Part shown: piece by piece, positions 25,216 through 34,087 of the stretch | How the letters are laid out: the number at the start of each line of letters is the position of its first letter | Position numbering within the stretch: position 1 is the first letter of the stretch | Assembly (NCBI GenBank): GCA_963762315.1 | Contig: CAVXKO010000006.1 | Location: 637,564 to 701,563, forward strand | Length of the DNA: 64,000 nt | Reading direction: 5' to 3' | Source of the DNA: RPQJ01 sp963762315 | GTDB lineage: Bacteria; Pseudomonadota; Gammaproteobacteria; Steroidobacterales; Steroidobacteraceae | Position numbers and translations under genes: made by a program | The notes under the pieces: model-generated | The model's database searches: none | What the model was told of the DNA's origin: nothing | What the model saw: the letters and a program-made list of their open reading frames with translations, nothing else

Positions 25216-26526
25216 ATGCCCTTGATTCCCAAGCGTTTTCTGGCGTTCATCGCCCTCCTCGGCGTCACCGCCGCCGCCTGGCCCCAGTCCAAGGAGCTGA
25301 GTTCGACGGGAGTGTTGCTCGACGGTGTGGCCGCCATCGTCAACGACGGGATCGTCCTGCGCAGCGAGGTCGACAGCCAGATGGCGGTCATCTCGCAGCG
25401 CATCCAGCAGGCGGGCCAGCAGCTGCCGCCGCGCAACGTCCTGCGCCAGCAGGTGCTCGAGCGCCTCGTGCTGCAGGAAGTGCAGATGCAGCGCGCCGAC
25501 CGTCTCGGCATCAAGGTCTCGGACGAGATGGTCAACCAGGCGATGACGGAAGTCGCGCAGCGCAACAACATCAAGTTCGACGAGCTGCCGGCCGTCCTCG
25601 AGCGGCAGGGCATCGACTATCGCAGCTACCGCGAGGACGTGCGCAAGGAGATGTCGCTGCAGATGCTGCGCCAGCGCGACGTGATCTCGCGCGTGTACGT
25701 TTCGCCGCGCGAGGTCGACCAGTGCATTGCGAAGCGCAAGGCCTCGCCGGGCGCGGACAACGAATACAACCTGGCGCACATCCTCGTCGCCGTTCCGGGC
25801 ACGGCCACGGAGCAGCAGATCGCCGAGAAGACGGCGCGTGCGCAGGGCGTGTACGACCGCGCACGCAAAGGCGAGGACTTTTCGCAGCTCGCGATTTCCT
25901 ACTCGGATTCCGGCACCGCGCTCGAAGGCGGCGCGCTCGGCTGGCGCAAGGCCGGCCAGCTGCCGTCGTTCGTCGCCGACCTGGTCCCGAACATGAAAGC
26001 CGGCGACGTCACGGAGCCGATCCGCACGCCGAGCGGCCTGCACATCTTCAAGGTGCTCGAAGTGCGGGGCGCATCGCAGGCGGCGCTGGTCTCGCAGGTG
26101 CACGCGCGCCACATCCTCATGACGACCAACGAAGTCACGGACGACGAGACGGTCCGGCAGAAGCTGCTCAGGATCCGCGAGCGCGTCGAGAAGGGCGAGA
26201 GCTTCGAAGCCATTGCCTCGGTGACGTCCGAGGACACGGGCTCGGCGGCCAACGGCGGCGACCTCGGCTGGGTCGGCCCGGGCACCTTCGTGCCGGAATT
26301 CGAGCAGCAGCTCGACAAGCTCGCCGACAACGAGCTGAGCCAGCCCTTCAAGTCGAAATTCGGCTGGCACCTCGTGCAGTTGCTCGGCCGCCGAACCTAC
26401 GACGCCTCCGAGGACGTCACGCGCAACCGCTGCGTGTCCCAGCTGCGCGAGGCGCGGGCCGACGAAGAAACGGAAATCTGGCTGCGCCGCCTGCGCGACG
26501 AGGCCTTCGTCGAATACCGGATGTGA
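25216..26526 (+). CDS. surA: Periplasmic peptidyl-prolyl isomerase/chaperone SurA, 436 aa
   Basis: Chaperone for outer-membrane proteins, including LptD. It has a signal peptide (FLAFIALLGVTAAAWPQ), then the SurA N-terminal domain (VAAIVNDGIVLRSEVD) and two parvulin domains: one with LAHILVAVPG and GGALGWRKAGQLP (about residues 185-290), the other with ARHILMTTNE and GGDLGWVGPGTFVPEFE (about 295-395). The start at 25216 is 1 bp after the lptD stop; longer in-frame starts lie inside lptD. It overlaps pdxA by 4 bp. Confidence 0.96.
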   Translation: MPLIPKRFLAFIALLGVTAAAWPQSKELSSTGVLLDGVAAIVNDGIVLRSEVDSQMAVISQRIQQAGQQLPPRNVLRQQVLERLVLQEVQMQRADRLGIKVSDEMVNQAMTEVAQRNNIKFDELPAVLERQGIDYRSYREDVRKEMSLQMLRQRDVISRVYVSPREVDQCIAKRKASPGADNEYNLAHILVAVPGTATEQQIAEKTARAQGVYDRARKGEDFSQLAISYSDSGTALEGGALGWRKAGQLPSFVADLVPNMKAGDVTEPIRTPSGLHIFKVLEVRGASQAALVSQVHARHILMTTNEVTDDETVRQKLLRIRERVEKGESFEAIASVTSEDTGSAANGGDLGWVGPGTFVPEFEQQLDKLADNELSQPFKSKFGWHLVQLLGRRTYDASEDVTRNRCVSQLREARADEETEIWLRRLRDEAFVEYRM

Positions 26527-27555
26527 GCAGGCCGAGCGCACCCAGGCGCGTCTCGAGGCGCGCGGCCCCGCCGACCATCGCGGTCACGACCGGCGAGCCG
26601 GCGGGCATCGGCCCGGACCTCTGCCTTGCGCTGCTGGCTCGCACTCGCCTTGCATGCCGCATCGTATTGATCGGCGACCAGACCCTCTACCACCGTTCCC
26701 TGCGCAAGGTCCGCCGGGTCCCGGCCCTGCCGGCCTTCGACCCGGCGCAGACCCGGGTTGTCAGGCGCGTCGAGACCCTCGACGTTCCGTTGCGCGCGAC
26801 CCTGCGAACCCGGCTCGCTGGACATCGCCAATGCCGCCTACGTGCTCGAGACGCTCGACATGGCGATCGGCGGGTGCGCGGCGGGCGCTTTCGATGCCAT
26901 CGTCACCGCGCCGGTCCACAAGGGCATCCTCAACGACAGCGGCGTCGCGTTCAGCGGGCACACGGAGTACTTCGCCGAAGCCACGGGCTCGCCGCTGCCG
27001 GTGATGCTGCTGGTCGGCGCCGGCATGCGGGTGGCGCTGGCGACCACGCACCTGCCGCTCGCGAAGGTGAGCGCCGCCATCCAGCCGCAGCGGCTCGAGC
27101 ACCTGCTGACCATCATGGACCACGACCTGCGACGGCTGTTCGGGATCCGCCGCCCGCGCATTCTCGTGCTCGGTCTCAATCCGCATGCGGGCGAATCGGG
27201 GCATCTCGGCCGGGAGGAAATCGAAGTGATCACGCCCGCGCTCGAGCGGCTGCGCAAACAGGGCCTGCGCCTCGAAGGGCCAGTCCCGGCCGATACGGCA
27301 TTCCTGCCGCATCGCCTCGAGGGCGTCGACGCCGTGCTCGCGATGTTCCACGACCAGGGCCTGCCCGTGCTGAAGCACGCAAGCTTCGGCCATGCCGTGA
27401 ACGTCACGCTGGGCCTGCCGATCGTCCGCACGTCGGTGGATCACGGCACAGCGCTGGATCTTGCGGGCACCTCGAAGGGTGACCCGGGCAGCCTGCTCGC
27501 GGCCGTCGACCTGGCTGTCGAGCTGGCGGCCAAGGCGCACCGGTCCCGCCGTTGA
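26523..27555 (+). CDS. pdxA: 4-hydroxythreonine-4-phosphate dehydrogenase, frame broken
   Basis: NAD-dependent enzyme of pyridoxal phosphate synthesis. The GTG start at 26523 overlaps the surA stop. The N-terminal TTGEPAGIGPDL is followed, after a shift near 26801, by SLDIANAAYVLETLD in the next frame, then TAPVHKGILNDSG, FSGHTEYFAE, LGLNPHAGESGHLG and MFHDQGLPVLKH carrying the metal-binding His residues. Dropping one A in GCGACCC gives VPLRAPCEPG, close to the E. coli LRAP pattern. Corrected length is about 343 aa. The N-terminal 12 residues are basic and poorly conserved. Confidence 0.9.
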
Positions 27556-28334
27556 AACCGCGCGCGAAGAAACGTTTCGGCCAGCACTTCCTCCACGATC
27601 CAGGCACGATCGAACGGATCGTGCGCGCCATTGCGCCCGAGGCCGGGCAGCGCCTCGTGGAAGTCGGGCCGGGCCGCGGCGCCATCACCGCCCCCCTGCT
27701 TGCCGCAGCCGGAACGCTCGACGTGATCGAGATCGACCCCGAGGTCGTGCCGCTCCTGCGCCAGCGCTGCGGCCCGGGCGAACTGCGCGTGCACCTCGCC
27801 GACGCGCTGGAATTCGACTTCACCGCGCTGCGCGGCGCGGGACCGCGCCTGCGGCTGGTCGGCAACCTGCCCTACAACGTCTCCACGCCGCTGCTGTTCC
27901 ATTTCACGACGCAACTCGACGCCATCGAGGACATGCATTTCATGCTGCAACGGGAAGTGGTGACGCGCATGGCCGCCAAGCCAGGCAACAAGGACTACGG
28001 CCGCCTGACCGTGATGCTCGCCCCGCTGGTCGAGGTCGAACCGCTGTTCGACATCGGCGCGGGGGCGTTCTCGCCGCCACCCCAGGTGATTTCGACTTTC
28101 TTCCGGCTGCGGCCGCTGCGGACGCCGCCTTTCGAGCTGCGCAGCCGCGAGAAATTCGCGAAAGTCGTGGCCGCCGCCTTCTCCCAGCGTCGCAAGACCC
28201 TGCGTAACTCGTTGTCCAGCCTGCTTTCTGCCGAGGCGATCGCCGCGGCGGGCGTGGATCCCGGGGCCCGCGCCGAGACCCTGCACCCCGCGCAGTTCGC
28301 GGCCCTCGCGGACCGGGTCGACACCCCAGAATAG
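27552..28334 (+). CDS. rsmA: 16S rRNA (A1518/A1519-N6) dimethyltransferase RsmA/KsgA, 260 aa
   Basis: Dimethylates two adenosines in the 3' helix of 16S rRNA late in 30S assembly. The N-terminal KKRFGQHFLHD, SAM-binding VEVGPGRGAIT, catalytic NLPYNVSTPLLF (Asn105) and the C-terminal FSQRRKTLRNSL block are intact. The start is a TTG overlapping the pdxA stop as TTGA, an unusual start codon that is nevertheless the only one giving the complete N-terminus. Confidence 0.96.
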   Translation: MKPRAKKRFGQHFLHDPGTIERIVRAIAPEAGQRLVEVGPGRGAITAPLLAAAGTLDVIEIDPEVVPLLRQRCGPGELRVHLADALEFDFTALRGAGPRLRLVGNLPYNVSTPLLFHFTTQLDAIEDMHFMLQREVVTRMAAKPGNKDYGRLTVMLAPLVEVEPLFDIGAGAFSPPPQVISTFFRLRPLRTPPFELRSREKFAKVVAAAFSQRRKTLRNSLSSLLSAEAIAAAGVDPGARAETLHPAQFAALADRVDTPE

Positions 28335-28340
28335 CCACGA

Positions 28341-28369
28341 TTGGTCAGCGCCAAGCCTAACCCTATAAT
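28341..28369 (+). promoter_or_regulatory. Sigma-70 promoter for the usp-apaG-apaH segment
   Basis: TTGGTC (28341-28346) and a perfect TATAAT (28364-28369) are separated by 17 bp, immediately after the rsmA stop. The predicted start near 28376 gives a leader of about 32 nt containing AGGAG before the ATG at 28408. This is the best-formed promoter in the window. Confidence 0.7.
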
Positions 28370-28407
28370 CCCCATACGCGTCTCACCCGCGTTTGCAGGA
28401 GTGGACC

Positions 28408-28848
28408 ATGCGCGAATACAAGAAAATCCTGTTGTGCCTCGACCTGACGGACGACAGTGAAAAGATCACGGAGCGTGCCAAGGACATTGCCGCGCGCAAC
28501 TCCGGCACCATCACGCTGCTGCACGTCGTCGAGTACGTGCCGGTCGAACCGATGGGCGAGGCCCTGCTGCCCGCCGTGCAGATCGAGGGTGAACTCGTCG
28601 AGCGTGCGAAGAAGCGCATCGGCGAACTCGCGTCCAAGATGGGGCTCGCGGGCTCCGAGAAACTGGTGCTGACCGGCAACATCAAGACCGAAGTCGTGCG
28701 CGTCGCGCGCGAACACGGCACCGACCTCATCGTCATCGGCAGCCGCGAACGCCACGGCATGTCGATCCTGTTCAATTTCACCGAAGACACCGTGCTGCAC
28801 GCGGCGCCCTGCGACGTGCTGGCCGTGCGCCTCGCCAGGACGGGCTGA
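28408..28848 (+). CDS. Universal stress protein (UspA family), 146 aa
   Basis: Small Rossmann-like stress protein. The N-terminal YKKILLCLDLTDDSEKI strand and the nucleotide-loop block DLIVIGSRERHGMS with a downstream VLHAAPCDVLAVR are typical of UspA-type proteins, though the canonical G-2x-G-9x-G-S/T loop is degenerate, so ATP binding is uncertain. The start is ATG 28408 with AGGAG at 28398-28402. It sits between rsmA and apaG, where other genomes usually have no usp gene, and has its own promoter. Confidence 0.9.
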   Translation: MREYKKILLCLDLTDDSEKITERAKDIAARNSGTITLLHVVEYVPVEPMGEALLPAVQIEGELVERAKKRIGELASKMGLAGSEKLVLTGNIKTEVVRVAREHGTDLIVIGSRERHGMSILFNFTEDTVLHAAPCDVLAVRLARTG

Positions 28849-28862
28849 GGGTCGCGCGCGCC

Positions 28863-29246
28863 ATGCCGGGACAGGGGGAGCACAGCATTCGCGTCGACGT
28901 GATCACGCATTACGTCGAGGACCAGTCGAGCCCGCCCGAAGGCCGCTTCGTGTTCTCTTACACCATCACGATCCGCAACGAGGGGTCGGTACCGGCGCGC
29001 CTGCTCACGCGGCACTGGATCATCACCGACGCGAACGGCAAGGTGCAGGAAGTCGCCGGTGAAGGCGTCGTCGGCGAGCAGCCGCACCTGCAGCCCGGCC
29101 AGGGTTTCCGCTATTCGAGCGGCGCGATACTCGAGACGCCGGTGGGCGCGATGCAGGGTAGCTACCGGATGGTGGCCGACGACGGCCGGCACTTCGACGC
29201 ACCGATCGCGCCCTTCACGCTCGCGATGCCTGGCCTGCTGAACTGA
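28863..29246 (+). CDS. apaG: ApaG protein (Co2+/Mg2+ efflux-associated), 127 aa
   Basis: Immunoglobulin-like single-domain protein of the ApaG family. The characteristic block is visible: FSYTITIRNEGSVPARLLTRHW, then GEGVVGEQPHLQPGQGFRYSSGA, and TPVGAMQGSY near the end. Its biochemical role is unsettled; it is linked to ApaH and to cobalt resistance phenotypes. It is 14 bp after usp and 8 bp before apaH. Confidence 0.95.
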   Translation: MPGQGEHSIRVDVITHYVEDQSSPPEGRFVFSYTITIRNEGSVPARLLTRHWIITDANGKVQEVAGEGVVGEQPHLQPGQGFRYSSGAILETPVGAMQGSYRMVADDGRHFDAPIAPFTLAMPGLLN

Positions 29247-29254
29247 GCCGCTCG

Positions 29255-30094
29255 ATGGCCGTGTACGCCGTCGGCGACGTGCAGGGCTGCGCGCTCGAGC
29301 TCGACGATCTCCTCGCCCTCCTCGCCTTCGATCCGTCGCGCGACCGGTTGTGGTTCGTCGGCGATCTCGTCAATCGCGGCCCGCAATCGCTCGCCGTGCT
29401 GCGGCGCGTGCGCGCCCTCGGCGACGCGGCGGTCGTCGTGCTCGGCAACCACGACCTGCACCTGCTTGCACTCGCGCGCGGCCACGCCGACTGGCGCGAC
29501 GGCGACGAAGGCCTGCGGCCGATCCTGGAGGCGCCGGACCGGGAACCGTTGCTGGACTGGCTGCAGTCGCGACCGCTGATGCACCACGATGCCGTCCTGG
29601 GGGCCAGCCTGCTGCACGCCGGACTGCCGCCGCAGTGGGACATTGGCCGGGCGCGGGCCTGCGCCTCGGAGCTGGAAGGGGCGCTGCGCAGCGACCGCAG
29701 CGGCGACCTGTTCTCACGCATGTACGGAAACCAGCCGGATCTGTGGCGCGACGATCTCGAAGGCGCCGATCGCCTGCGCTTCATCACCAATGCTTTCACC
29801 CGCCTGCGCGTCTGCGAGCGCGACGGCCGGATGCTCCTGAAATTCAAAGGGGCGCCGGGGAAAATCCCGGCCGGAGCCATGCCATGGTTCCGCGTGCCGG
29901 GGCGACGGTCCGCGGGAGCGCGCATCGTCTGCGGGCACTGGTCCGCGCTCGGCTATCGGGACGAAGCCGGCGTGCTCGCGCTAGACACCGGTTGCGTCTG
30001 GGGCGGCACGCTCACCGCACAGCGCATCGACGTGGCGTCGGCGCCCGTTGCCGTGCCGAATCGCTCGGGCGCGCTGCCGATCGACGGCGACTGA
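29255..30094 (+). CDS. apaH: Bis(5'-nucleosyl)-tetraphosphatase, symmetrical, 279 aa
   Basis: Hydrolyses Ap4A to two ADP and removes Np4 caps from RNA. Calcineurin-like metal motifs are intact: GDVQGC, GDLVNRGP and GNHDLHL near the N-terminus, then LLHAGLPPQWD and GHWSALGY, with the terminal DTGCVWGGTLTA motif. Normal length. Last gene of the lptD-to-apaH cluster; convergent with the next minus-strand gene at 2 bp distance. Confidence 0.96.
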   Translation: MAVYAVGDVQGCALELDDLLALLAFDPSRDRLWFVGDLVNRGPQSLAVLRRVRALGDAAVVVLGNHDLHLLALARGHADWRDGDEGLRPILEAPDREPLLDWLQSRPLMHHDAVLGASLLHAGLPPQWDIGRARACASELEGALRSDRSGDLFSRMYGNQPDLWRDDLEGADRLRFITNAFTRLRVCERDGRMLLKFKGAPGKIPAGAMPWFRVPGRRSAGARIVCGHWSALGYRDEAGVLALDTGCVWGGTLTAQRIDVASAPVAVPNRSGALPIDGD

Positions 30095-30096
30095 CG

Positions 30097-30768
30097 CTAA
30101 GGCTTCGCCTTCGTCGCCGACTTGGCGGGCTCCTCCCGCGGCGACAGCACCTGCAGCTTGAGGTTCACCGCGTTTAGCGGCACCTGGTGCGGCACGCATG
30201 AGAGCGAGCTGCCGGCCACTTCGCGCACGCCCATCGGCTTCAGCACCTGCTTGAGGAGCTGCTCCATCAGCTCGCAGTCGCCGTCCTGCACGTCGCTGAT
30301 CGGCGTGCCCTCGAACGTCACGGTGCGCCACACAGCGGGAAACTGCGCAGTGGCCGCGTCCGCACTCGCGGCCGGCTTGCCGCCGACCTTGGCGGCCAGT
30401 TCACGGGTGGAGCGGTCCTTTGCGAGCTGGGCCAGCAACTCGGGCGTCGCTTCCATCGGCAGCGCTGCCCGCACGCGCGCCCGCGGCATGATTTCCGGCC
30501 CCGACATGTTGACGCAGCCCGAAGACGTCACCTTGTACCCGGGCCGGGCGCCGAGCTGTTTGAGGACGTACTTCACCTTGTCTTCCATGCCGCTGCATGA
30601 ATAGTGGGTGGTGAATCCCATGTACGTGAAGGCCAAATCGTGATCGACCCAGACCGCATTGAGCGCCCCGGCGTCGGCCGGCGACGAGGTGGTCGCAGGG
30701 GCCCCGAATGCGGCTCCCGATGCGAGCGCGAGAATTCCAACCCTGGCCGCCTGATCCAACCGAAGCAT
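30097..30768 (-). CDS. Exported hypothetical protein, 223 aa
   Basis: Not recognised as a named family. It starts with a signal-like segment (AARVGILALASGAAFGA) and the mature part carries four spaced cysteines (in HYSCSGMED, SSGCVNMSG, DGDCELM and SLSCVPH) suggesting two disulfides in the periplasm. The tail is Lys/Ala rich. Its start faces the kynurenine formamidase gene across an 88-bp gap. Function unknown. Confidence 0.7.
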   Translation of the reverse strand: MLRLDQAARVGILALASGAAFGAPATTSSPADAGALNAVWVDHDLAFTYMGFTTHYSCSGMEDKVKYVLKQLGARPGYKVTSSGCVNMSGPEIMPRARVRAALPMEATPELLAQLAKDRSTRELAAKVGGKPAASADAATAQFPAVWRTVTFEGTPISDVQDGDCELMEQLLKQVLKPMGVREVAGSSLSCVPHQVPLNAVNLKLQVLSPREEPAKSATKAKP

Positions 30769-30856
30769 GGCTTTGCCCTCCGTCGCCTACCTTATACTCA
30801 ACCCCCGGCACGGCCACCATCGATGGCCGGCCCGAGGGCCCGAACGGCACCGCGAC

Positions 30857-31687
30857 ATGGACACCCTCGAATTCACTTCGTCCGGCCGTCGCTGGCGCGC
30901 GCACCTTGCACAGTGTTTCGACCTCGCAACGGCGCTCGAGTTCGATGGACCGCAACCGAAGTTCTTTTCCGGGGCGTCCGCGAGTTCGACGCCGCTGCAG
31001 GCGGGTGGCTTTACCGGGCAGGTCGCCACTGGCGCCAGCTGCAACTGCAGCGTGCACACCCTGGCGCCGCATTGCCACGGCACACATACAGAATGCGTCG
31101 GACATGTGACCGGCGACCGCACGTTACTGACACAGTACACGCCCGTGGCGCCCAGCCTCGCCGCACTGGTCACCGTGCAACCCGTACGCCTCGGTTCGAG
31201 CGGGGATACCCGTCCGGCGACCTGCGATGCCGAGGACCTGGTGATCTCGCGGTCGGCGCTCGCCGGGGCCGTGTTGCCTTGGGTGGAGGTACCGTGGACG
31301 GCCCTGGCGATTCGGACGCTGCCGAACGAGGCCGCGAAACGGCACAAGACGTACTCCGGTCCTTGCCCGGCTCCGTACTTCACCGCGGATGCCATCCAGT
31401 GGATCGTTGCGCGCGGCGTGATCTCCCTGGTCGTGGACCTGCCGAGCCTCGATCGTGCGGACGACGGCGGAGCGCTCGCGGCGCATCGGCTCTATTGGGG
31501 CCTGCCCGCGGGATCGTCGGACGTGCGCCAGGCGAGCCGTGATCGAGCGCTGGTCACGGAACTCGCGTACGTCCCGAATGCCGTGCCAGACGGCGTGTAT
31601 CTCCTCGACTTGCAGGTGCCCGCCTTCGCGGCGGACGCCGCGCCGAGCCGGCCGGTGTTGTACCCGGTGAAGGAGGCGACGACATGA
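30857..31687 (+). CDS. Cyclase-family hydrolase, probable kynurenine formamidase, 276 aa
   Basis: Member of the cyclase/KynB family, a metal-dependent hydrolase fold with the signature HCHGTHTE matching the HxGTHxD/E metal-binding motif. The start is ATG 30857 rather than the earlier in-frame 30767, because the upstream stretch is a shadow across the promoter gap; a TATACT hexamer lies at 30793-30798. It overlaps kynU by 4 bp, and this pairing is the main evidence that it hydrolyses N-formylkynurenine to kynurenine plus formate. A tryptophan dioxygenase gene is not in the window. Confidence 0.78.
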   Translation: MDTLEFTSSGRRWRAHLAQCFDLATALEFDGPQPKFFSGASASSTPLQAGGFTGQVATGASCNCSVHTLAPHCHGTHTECVGHVTGDRTLLTQYTPVAPSLAALVTVQPVRLGSSGDTRPATCDAEDLVISRSALAGAVLPWVEVPWTALAIRTLPNEAAKRHKTYSGPCPAPYFTADAIQWIVARGVISLVVDLPSLDRADDGGALAAHRLYWGLPAGSSDVRQASRDRALVTELAYVPNAVPDGVYLLDLQVPAFAADAAPSRPVLYPVKEATT

Positions 31688-32955
31688 GGCTCGATCGCGA
31701 ACATGCGCACGCCCTGGATGCGGGCGACGAACTGCAAACCTGGCGCGACCGCTTCGTGCTGCCCCACGACGATGAAGGACGGGAACTCGTCTACCTGTGC
31801 GGTCATTCGCTCGGCGCGCAGCCGGTGCTGGCCGGCGACTACGTCGAGGAAGTCATGCGCGAATGGCGCGCGCGCGGCGTTGAGGGCCATTTTTCGGGCC
31901 CGCGCCCCTGGGCCCGTTACGAGGAGCGCCTGGCCGCGCCGATCGCGCGGCTGGTGGGCGCCCAGCCGCACGAAGTCGTGGCGATGAACACGCTGACGGT
32001 GAACCTGCACCTGCTGCTCGCAAGTTTCTATCGCCCGTCGGGATCGCGCACGACGCTGCTGATCGAACGGCAGGCGTTCCCGTCGGACCGGTACGCGGCC
32101 CAGTCGCAGGTGCGGTTTCATGGCCTCGACCCGGCGCGCGACCTGATCGAGCTGTCGCCGCGTCCCGGGGAGGACCTGCTGCGTACCGATGACGTGATGG
32201 AGGCCCTCTCGCGCGAGGGCCATCGCGTCGCGACGGTGCTGCTGCCGGGGCTGCAATACCTCACCGGCCAGGTGCTCGACGTGCGAGCGATCACCCGCGC
32301 GGCTCGCGCTGCGGGGTGTGCCGTGGGCTGGGACCTCGCGCATGCCATTGGCAACGTGCCGCTGGAGTTGCACGACGCAGGGGCGGACTTCGCCGTGTGG
32401 TGCCATTACAAGTACGTAAACGCCGGACCCGGGGCCGTCGGCGGCGCGTTCGTGCATGAACGGCACGCAAAGGATGCATCGTTGCCGCGGCTCGCAGGCT
32501 GGTGGGGCAACGACCTTGCGACGCGGTTTCGCATGGCGCAGGAGTTCCAACCGGCACCAGGCGCTTCGGGCTGGCAGGTGAGCACGCCGACGGCGCTCGC
32601 GATGGCGCCGATCGGCGCATCGCTCGAGCATTTCGACCAGGTCGGCCTCGCGGCCCTGCGCCGCAAGTCCGTGGCACTGACAGGATATCTCGAGGCCCTG
32701 ATCCGCGAGCGTCTGGGGCCCGACGTCGCCATCGTGACGCCGGCCGACCCGCAGTGGCGCGGCGCGATGCTCGCGTTGCGCCTCGCTCGCAGCCGGGATG
32801 CGGCACGCGCCGTATTCGACGGATTGCGCCGGCGCGGCTTCGTGCCGGACTGGCGCGAGCCGGACGTCATCCGCGTCGCACCCGTGCCTTTCTACAACCG
32901 GTACGACGATGCCTGGCGATTCGTCGAGGCATTGCACACCGAACTGGCAACGTAA
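31684..32955 (+). CDS. kynU: Kynureninase, 423 aa
   Basis: PLP enzyme that cleaves kynurenine to anthranilate and alanine. It shows CGHSLGAQP near the N-terminus, MNTLTVNLHLLLASFY, the phosphate and cofactor aspartate region GWDLAHAIGN, and the Schiff-base lysine at residue 243 in CHYKYVNAGPG, followed by RLAGWWGND. Length matches the bacterial family. ATGA overlap with the upstream formamidase gene. Confidence 0.95.
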   Translation: MRLDREHAHALDAGDELQTWRDRFVLPHDDEGRELVYLCGHSLGAQPVLAGDYVEEVMREWRARGVEGHFSGPRPWARYEERLAAPIARLVGAQPHEVVAMNTLTVNLHLLLASFYRPSGSRTTLLIERQAFPSDRYAAQSQVRFHGLDPARDLIELSPRPGEDLLRTDDVMEALSREGHRVATVLLPGLQYLTGQVLDVRAITRAARAAGCAVGWDLAHAIGNVPLELHDAGADFAVWCHYKYVNAGPGAVGGAFVHERHAKDASLPRLAGWWGNDLATRFRMAQEFQPAPGASGWQVSTPTALAMAPIGASLEHFDQVGLAALRRKSVALTGYLEALIRERLGPDVAIVTPADPQWRGAMLALRLARSRDAARAVFDGLRRRGFVPDWREPDVIRVAPVPFYNRYDDAWRFVEALHTELAT

Positions 32956-32965
32956 GGCCCAGGCC

Positions 32966-33949
32966 TCATTTGTGCTGCCAGCGGTCGGCAGGCTCGAGCA
33001 CCTGCCGCACCGCCTCGCCGTCCAGCCACGCGCGAGCCTGCACGTCACCTTTCAGGCAGGCATCCCAGAAGGCAGTACTGATCGCGAGAATCGCGCGGTG
33101 ATGATTCGGGTTCCGTTCGCCCGAATCGTTCGGCAGCGGGCGATCGGTGAATGCCGAGTGCTTCGCGCCATCGAGCACGAGTTCGTACTTGCCACCGGGC
33201 GGGAGGGCCGGGTAGACCGCCAGACGCCCCTCGACGGTGTCACCGATCGGTGCCTGGTCTTCGGTGCCCGTCATCAGCAGCCACGGAAGCTTCACGTCGG
33301 CGAAGGCCCTCACGGGTGTGCCCCGCTGGGGGCTGCTGGGGCTGAAGAGGATCGCGGCGTCGATGCGCTTGTCGGTGAAGCGCTGTCCTCCCGAGGCGTA
33401 GCTCTGTCCGCTGACCGCCTGCGTGGTGATCGCGCCGAACGAGTGACCCGACATGCCGATACGCGAGAGGTACATTCGCCCGCGCAAAACGCTCGCCGGC
33501 TGGCCGTTCCAGCGCTCGAGCTGGTCAAGGACCGCGGGTACGTCCTCGGCACGCAGCTTGAAGTTCTTCACGTTCGCGGCCTTGCGCAGTTCGCGCATGC
33601 CCTGCTCGCGGCCCTGCCCCTCCCACACCGACCTGTCGCTGCCAGGATGTTGCAGGAAGACGGCGACGTAGCCTCGCGCCGCCCAGTGCCGGCCGAGGAA
33701 CGAGCTGCCTTCGCGCGAGCCGCCCAGGCCGTGGCTGAAGAGCACCACCGGCGCAGGGCCGCCCTGGGCAGGCAGATAGACGCGCAGCGGGATGTCACGA
33801 TCGCGGTCCTTGTCGTGGACCTCCAGGTCCACGGGCGCAGGCGCTTCGACGGCCGGCAGGCGCAGCGGGTCGTAGCTTGCCGCCCCGGCTGTGGTGGCAC
33901 CCGCGAGCACGAGAGCCGCGGTGGCGACGAGGGTTCCGAGCGAGCGCAT
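32966..33949 (-). CDS. Secreted alpha/beta-hydrolase, dienelactone/PAF-acetylhydrolase-like, 327 aa
   Basis: An N-terminal signal peptide (LVATAALVLAGATTAGA) is followed by an alpha/beta-hydrolase. The oxyanion block VVLFSHGLGGSREG, the nucleophile elbow GMSGHSFGA and a late His in GAKHSAFTDRP are visible, and there is an acidic residue in the GTEDQAP turn. Exported to the periplasm or beyond. Similar secreted hydrolases often act on esters or lipids; the substrate is not deducible. Convergent with kynU, 10 bp apart. Confidence 0.82.
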   Translation of the reverse strand: MRSLGTLVATAALVLAGATTAGAASYDPLRLPAVEAPAPVDLEVHDKDRDRDIPLRVYLPAQGGPAPVVLFSHGLGGSREGSSFLGRHWAARGYVAVFLQHPGSDRSVWEGQGREQGMRELRKAANVKNFKLRAEDVPAVLDQLERWNGQPASVLRGRMYLSRIGMSGHSFGAITTQAVSGQSYASGGQRFTDKRIDAAILFSPSSPQRGTPVRAFADVKLPWLLMTGTEDQAPIGDTVEGRLAVYPALPPGGKYELVLDGAKHSAFTDRPLPNDSGERNPNHHRAILAISTAFWDACLKGDVQARAWLDGEAVRQVLEPADRWQHK

Positions 33950-34087
33950 GGCAGCTTTCCCTTCACATAACGTCGCCCACGTGACGGCGACAGGCTTTCA
34001 AACGCTCCAGCGGCGAAAGGGTTGATTCGTTTGTGCCGATGACCGGCGCGGCCTTATCCTTCCAGGACAACAACAGGGAGCCGCCCC

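Noticed and set aside
22101..25613. A 1170-codon open frame on the minus strand opposite lptD
   Set aside because: It is the antisense shadow of lptD; only its last part (about 22101-22901) contains amgK. Third-position GC forces long antisense frames in this genome.
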